Assembly (NCBI RefSeq): GCF_937920075.1
Contig: NZ_CALETI010000064.1
Span: 1 to 18,051, forward strand
DNA: 18,051 bases
Direction: 5' to 3'
Source of the DNA: an uncultured Agitococcus sp.
Lineage (GTDB): Bacteria > Pseudomonadota > Gammaproteobacteria > Pseudomonadales > Moraxellaceae
Every line of letters starts with the position of its first letter. Positions within the stretch are counted from its first letter, which is position 1. Position numbers and translations under genes: made by a program. Shown piece by piece: positions 14,286 through 18,051 of this stretch. Under the pieces are notes generated by a model. It made no database searches, was not told the DNA's origin, and saw nothing but the letters and a program-made list of their open reading frames with translations.

Positions 14286-14454
14286 GCCATTGCCTGCTAT
14301 TTCATAAAAACCAGAATATGCGACTTATTTTATTGTTTTCGATATTTCAATATCAATGAGTTATGCTAAATATAAATTATTGTATAAATGTTCGTTTTTA
14401 CAATAATAAAATGCTGTTTTTATGTCGTTTCCTGTTCTATTGAGAGTGCGTTTG
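14286..14454. promoter_or_regulatory. Divergent tnpR-tnpA control region and candidate res site
   Basis: The AT-rich gap holds a palindrome GATATT-TC-AATATC (14341-14354) and an inverted repeat ATTATTGTA (14376-14384)/TACAATAAT (14399-14407) with a 14-nt spacer. The second has about the size of a resolvase subsite. In Tn3 elements three such subsites lie between divergent genes and overlap both promoters. A third subsite could not be identified. Confidence 0.5.
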
Positions 14455-17400
14455 ATGCCAAGAATGAAAATATTCAACACACTGGAGCAGGCGACTTTTG
14501 ACACGCCTCCTGCCTTTAACAGTGCTGAGCGTAAGCAGTTTTTTGCTTTACCCTTAATGCTTCAAGATGCCATGGCTGGCCTACGCACACCCACCAACAA
14601 AGTCTGCTTTTTAGCCGCTGTTGGCTACTTTAAGGCACGACGAAAATTCTTTGCACGCAACGTTAACTCAGCCGATATTGATTATATTGCCCGTCAACTT
14701 AATTTAAGCATCGCTGATGTCGATGTCACAAGCTACACTAAATTTGCTTGCATCCATCATCAACGTATTATCTTAGATTACTTTGGATGTCGCCCGTTTG
14801 ATGCGACAACTATGGCTTTTGCTAAATCAGAAATAGCCATGTTAGCTCCCGTTCAATATCAACCTAAACAAATACTTATTGAAATTATTCAAATACTTAG
14901 CCGTGAGAAGATTGAGGTACCCAGTTACAACGTACTGGCAGACCTCATCATTACTGCCATTAGTCAACATAAACATACGTTAAGTAACATCATTCACCAC
15001 GGACTCAATGAAACACAACGAAGCAAGTTGGATGCCCTCTTAGAGAAAGAAAATGACAACACAACAACTGAAGGCTGGCATTATCGCCTTACGTTACTAA
15101 AACGCCCCTCTCAATCGACATCACCTACCAAAATCAAAACGAATCTCGCGGACTTAGAGACATTACAAACGCTCTATTTGGACTTAAAACCTGTGATTTC
15201 ACAGCTTAATTTAAGTTATGAATTTACCAAATATTATGCTTACTCTGTGATTAAATCGCAGATTCCCCAAGTATCACGCCGTGCTGCTGACGATCGGCTT
15301 TTACACCTGATCGCCTTTGTTGCGTATCAGACGTTTAAACTCAATGATACATTGATCGATACCTTGTTAAATGCAGTACAGGCAACGGCCAATAGCGCAG
15401 AGAAGGCCCAAAAGAACGCGTATTTTCAGGCGCGAGAACAACGCAGCCAATCCCTTTCGATACTAACCGATAAATTAGGCCACACGATTCGTGAAACCTT
15501 GTCCTCAATTAAAAATATCGTGGCTAATGCCGACCTGAGTGATAGTCAAAAAGTTGCGTTGATTGATTCGGCCTTGAGTACGGATAGTGTCAATGGGACG
15601 ATCGAAACACAATTAGATGACTTTAAACGGCAAACGACGACCCTTTATCAAGGGCAGGATTATTTATCCTCACTGGAGGAACAGTCGCTTAAACTTCAGC
15701 ACCGTGTTGCCGATATCGTTCGCAAAACACAATTTTCACCCAACTGTAGCCTACCTGCTTTGTGGGAAGCACTGGTGTATTATCAGCGACGCGAAGGCCA
15801 TATTGATAAAAATGCCCCCATCGACTTTCTGTCCGTGGAGCAACGCACGGCTCTCGCTGCGCCAGAAGGCAAGTTTCGAGTTTCACTCTACAAAGCCTTG
15901 CTGTATATCAGTGTTGCTGATGCCATTAAATCAGGTGAGCTAAATCTAGTCCACTCTGAAAAATACCGTGCTTTCGATGAATACCTAATCCCCAAAGCGG
16001 ATTGGCATAACCACCGTGCAACCTATTTGCATCGAGCGCAACTAGAGGAATTTGCTGACTGTAAAGCCACACTCCGTCAACTAGAACAAGCGGTTGACGA
16101 GGGTTATCGTGAAATAAATCAAGGTCTTAGTTCAGACCAAAAGACCTATCTGACCCTACGAAAAGATGGCTCTTTTCATATCAGTACCCCTAAAAAAGTT
16201 GAAGTGGAATGTGCGTCATTGGGAACTTTTTTCCCCGAACGAAAATATATCTCCATGCTAGAAATGCTGGCGACTGTGGACAATGCAACCGATTTTCTGG
16301 ATGAGTTTGAGCATTGGCAGGTCAAATACCAACGTGCGAAGCCGAGCAAAAAGCTATTTATGGCAGGCGTGATTGGCTTTGGTTGTGATATTGGGCATCG
16401 TAAACTGGCACAAACCTCTAAGCAAATTGATGAAGGCGACTTAGATAACGTCGTTAACTGGTATTTTTCACTGCAAAACGTACAAAATGCGAATGACCGT
16501 ATCCTGCGACTGCTCGATAAAATGAATCTACCCAATATTTACAGGCAAGAGTCAGATGTATTACACACGTCCAGTGATGGGCAAAAATTTGAAGTCGCCG
16601 TTGATTCGTTGAATTCGAATTATTCATTCAAATATTTAGGAAAAGACAAGGGAGTTAGTGTTGTCACATTTATTGATATGCGTGATTTAATGTGGCATTC
16701 CGCCGTTATAAGCTCCTCTGAACGTGAGGCAGCCTATGTCATCGATGGCCTGATGCACAATGATGTGATTCAAAGTGATATTCACTCAACCGATACCCAT
16801 GGCTACTCAGAGGTTATCTTTTCATCAACCTTTTTCCTGCATGTCGGCTTTGCACCGCGTATTAAGAACGTAGGTCGTCAGCAGTTGTATGCATTTAAAA
16901 AGCGTCAGTATTATCAAGACTTAAACTATACCTTATTGCCTGACAACACGATTCGTGAGGGTTTAATTGAGCCGCAGTGGGATGAAATGCTGCGTTTTGC
17001 AGCCACTATTCGGCTAAAAATGACGACAGCCTCCCAGTTATTTAAGCGGTTAAATTCGTACTCTAGACAACATCCCTTATACCGTGCGTTAAAAGAGTTT
17101 GGCAAAATACCCAAAACACTGTTCATTTTACAATACTGCGATGACCTACCATTAAGGCAAGCCATTGAAAAGCAGCTTAACAAGGGTGAAGGTTCAAATA
17201 AATTCTCTAGAGCTATTTCCTTTGGACACAATCAGGAATTTACTTATGGCGAAAAAGAAGACCAAGAAATTGCTGAGGGATGTCGTCGTTTAATCAAAAA
17301 TGCCATTATTTGTTGGAATTATCTATATCTTGCACGCGCATTAGCGGATGAAAAAGATGGGGAGCGTCGAGCCGCGTTAATTGAGGCTATTCGCAACGGT

Positions 17401-17517
17401 TCGGTCACGACATGGAAGCATTTTAACTTGCACGGGGAGTTTGATTTCTCTGACGAGCGAATGATCGACTCTATGGGGCTAACACCTCCCAGAAATATCA
17501 GCATTAAACGAGAGTGA
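14455..17517 (+). CDS. tnpA: Tn3-family transposase (TnpA)
   Basis: A 1,020-residue DDE transposase that carries out replicative transposition by binding the terminal repeats. The start at ATG 14455 (MPRMKIFNTLEQATFD) is preferred because GAGAG lies 8 nt upstream; an in-frame ATG at 14422 lacks this. The N-terminal part is the DUF4158-like DNA-binding region. The catalytic residues are D708 in SSDGQKF, D780 in STDTHGYSE and E912 in QLNKGEGSNKFSRAI, with spacing close to Tn3. The length is in the family range and no disruption is visible, so it appears functional. Confidence 0.95.
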   Translation: MPRMKIFNTLEQATFDTPPAFNSAERKQFFALPLMLQDAMAGLRTPTNKVCFLAAVGYFKARRKFFARNVNSADIDYIARQLNLSIADVDVTSYTKFACIHHQRIILDYFGCRPFDATTMAFAKSEIAMLAPVQYQPKQILIEIIQILSREKIEVPSYNVLADLIITAISQHKHTLSNIIHHGLNETQRSKLDALLEKENDNTTTEGWHYRLTLLKRPSQSTSPTKIKTNLADLETLQTLYLDLKPVISQLNLSYEFTKYYAYSVIKSQIPQVSRRAADDRLLHLIAFVAYQTFKLNDTLIDTLLNAVQATANSAEKAQKNAYFQAREQRSQSLSILTDKLGHTIRETLSSIKNIVANADLSDSQKVALIDSALSTDSVNGTIETQLDDFKRQTTTLYQGQDYLSSLEEQSLKLQHRVADIVRKTQFSPNCSLPALWEALVYYQRREGHIDKNAPIDFLSVEQRTALAAPEGKFRVSLYKALLYISVADAIKSGELNLVHSEKYRAFDEYLIPKADWHNHRATYLHRAQLEEFADCKATLRQLEQAVDEGYREINQGLSSDQKTYLTLRKDGSFHISTPKKVEVECASLGTFFPERKYISMLEMLATVDNATDFLDEFEHWQVKYQRAKPSKKLFMAGVIGFGCDIGHRKLAQTSKQIDEGDLDNVVNWYFSLQNVQNANDRILRLLDKMNLPNIYRQESDVLHTSSDGQKFEVAVDSLNSNYSFKYLGKDKGVSVVTFIDMRDLMWHSAVISSSEREAAYVIDGLMHNDVIQSDIHSTDTHGYSEVIFSSTFFLHVGFAPRIKNVGRQQLYAFKKRQYYQDLNYTLLPDNTIREGLIEPQWDEMLRFAATIRLKMTTASQLFKRLNSYSRQHPLYRALKEFGKIPKTLFILQYCDDLPLRQAIEKQLNKGEGSNKFSRAISFGHNQEFTYGEKEDQEIAEGCRRLIKNAIICWNYLYLARALADEKDGERRAALIEAIRNGSVTTWKHFNLHGEFDFSDERMIDSMGLTPPRNISIKRE

Positions 17518-17567
17518 AAATGGGAGGTCGAAAATCGATGCTAAGCCTTGGGGTTGTTGGCTTTGCG

Positions 17568-17610
17568 TAAAATCCTACGCTACTTTTCTGCCGTTTGTTT
17601 AAATGCACCC
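17568..17610 (-). repeat. Right terminal inverted repeat (IRR) of the Tn3-family element
   Basis: The reverse complement of 13614-13656 with 42 of 43 matches. It ends in CACCC at 17610, 93 bp after the tnpA stop. The interval 17518-17567 has no gene. Confidence 0.9.
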
Positions 17611-17651
17611 ATAGTAGTATGGGAAAAATATCAAAGACGTTGGTAGATGGC

Positions 17652-18000
17652 TCATGTTTGTCCAAGCACAACCCTCAACTCAAAAGCCCTACACTGGCGG
17701 TACTGTTGTAAACGGGTTGTTAAGCTGAATTTATCATGGTGTTGATAGGGCTGATAAATATCTAATCCTTGATCTAGTTCGACTTTCCAACCTGTATTTG
17801 TTTGCACAAAATACTCAGTGATGTCTGTCGATGGTATAAATTGCCATGTCAGGTGGATGCCTACATCTAAGCAAGCCTTGGCGATATTTCGTAAATCAAG
17901 TTCTTGCTCTTCCATCAAAAAATCGGTACTTGTAATGAGCTGGACATTGCTTTGCTGAGACGGTGGTTTGGCATTGGCAATCGTGGTTAATAATTCCAGT
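17652..18000 (-). CDS. C-terminal part of an MIT_C-like (phospholipase-D-fold) protein, partial
   Basis: The frame ends with TGA at 17652-17654 and runs into adapter sequence at 18001, so only the last roughly 115 residues are genuine. The tail contains VQLITSTDF, VGIHLTWQFIP and a TNTGWKVELDQGLDIYQPY segment, then FSLTTRLQQYRQCRAFELRVV. This follows the pattern of the MIT_C domain (a PLD-like fold named after MITD1), which has a ---NGW-I-LGRGLDIFQ core and also occurs in bacterial ATPase and defence-associated proteins. The typical HDR preceding it is replaced by STDITEYF. The first residues of any longer call (MCSSDL) are translated adapter. Confidence 0.5.
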
Positions 18001-18051
18001 AGATCGGAAGAGCACACGTCTGAACTCCAGTCACGCCAATGTATCTCGTAT
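18001..18051. other. Illumina adapter and index read-through
   Basis: The sequence begins AGATCGGAAGAGC and continues through the TruSeq read-2 adapter to CCAGTCAC. An 8-nt index GCCAATGT (18035-18042) and then ATCTCGTAT follow. It is not biological, and the genuine sequence ends at 18000. Confidence 0.99.

Larger units (their letters stand above)
13614..17610. mobile_element. Tn3-family transposon, 3,997 bp
   Basis: Terminal inverted repeats of 43 bp start with GGGTG at both outer ends and enclose a divergent tnpR-tnpA pair. It carries no passenger genes. The left end truncates res. The 5-bp flanks differ (AAAAA on the left, ATAGT on the right), so the target duplication usual for the family is absent, and the sequence beyond the right end is not the rest of res. 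The internal genes are intact, so the element may still be active. Confidence 0.88.

Overview
The window reads as the backbone and accessory cargo of a small mobilizable plasmid, most likely from a gammaproteobacterium. The reasons are a Rep_3-type initiator next to a classic iteron array, a VirD4/TraG-type coupling ATPase, a plasmid-style serine recombinase, a VapBC-like pair, and a Tn3-family transposon carrying its own transposase and resolvase. The host assignment is an inference from gene content and style; no rRNA or tRNA is present to anchor it. The last 51 bases are Illumina adapter plus an 8-nt index, so the right edge is a sequencing artefact.

Layout, left to right. 1-180 (minus) is the N-terminus of a DNA-methylase-like protein running off the left edge; its leader holds two hairpins. 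374-739 (minus) holds two small unknown ORFs. A 152-bp nested inverted repeat sits at 729-880. 1009-1694 (minus) is a VapB/VapC-type pair with a repeat operator. 1987-3074 (plus) is a serine recombinase translationally coupled to a small membrane protein. 3275-3760 is the replication origin, with about ten iterons and two large palindromes, followed by the Rep gene (3795-5120) and its terminator. 5263-5577 (plus) is a small membrane protein, and 5629-7047 (minus) is the coupling ATPase; the two converge on a shared terminator.

7210-13644 (plus) is a tightly packed defence-type operon: SNF2-family helicase, beta-class (type III Mod-like) adenine methyltransferase, zeta-toxin-like P-loop protein, a 69-aa protein, and a type III Res-like helicase/nuclease. 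The last gene is cut after about 169 codons by a 3,997-bp Tn3-family transposon (13614-17610) with 43-bp terminal inverted repeats, TnpR on the minus strand and TnpA on the plus strand. The expected remainder of Res does not reappear to the right. Instead, a piece of an MIT_C-like protein follows on the opposite strand, and no 5-bp target duplication is seen. The right junction therefore reflects a deletion or inversion at the transposon, or an assembly join through a repeat.

The most interesting element is the five-gene SNF2-Mod-zeta-small-Res cassette. It looks like a type III restriction-modification system combined with a SNF2 translocase and a zeta-like kinase module. The methyltransferase carries a compositionally foreign target-recognition region, and res is preceded by a two-hairpin leader. 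In this copy the restriction arm is broken while the methyltransferase is intact.
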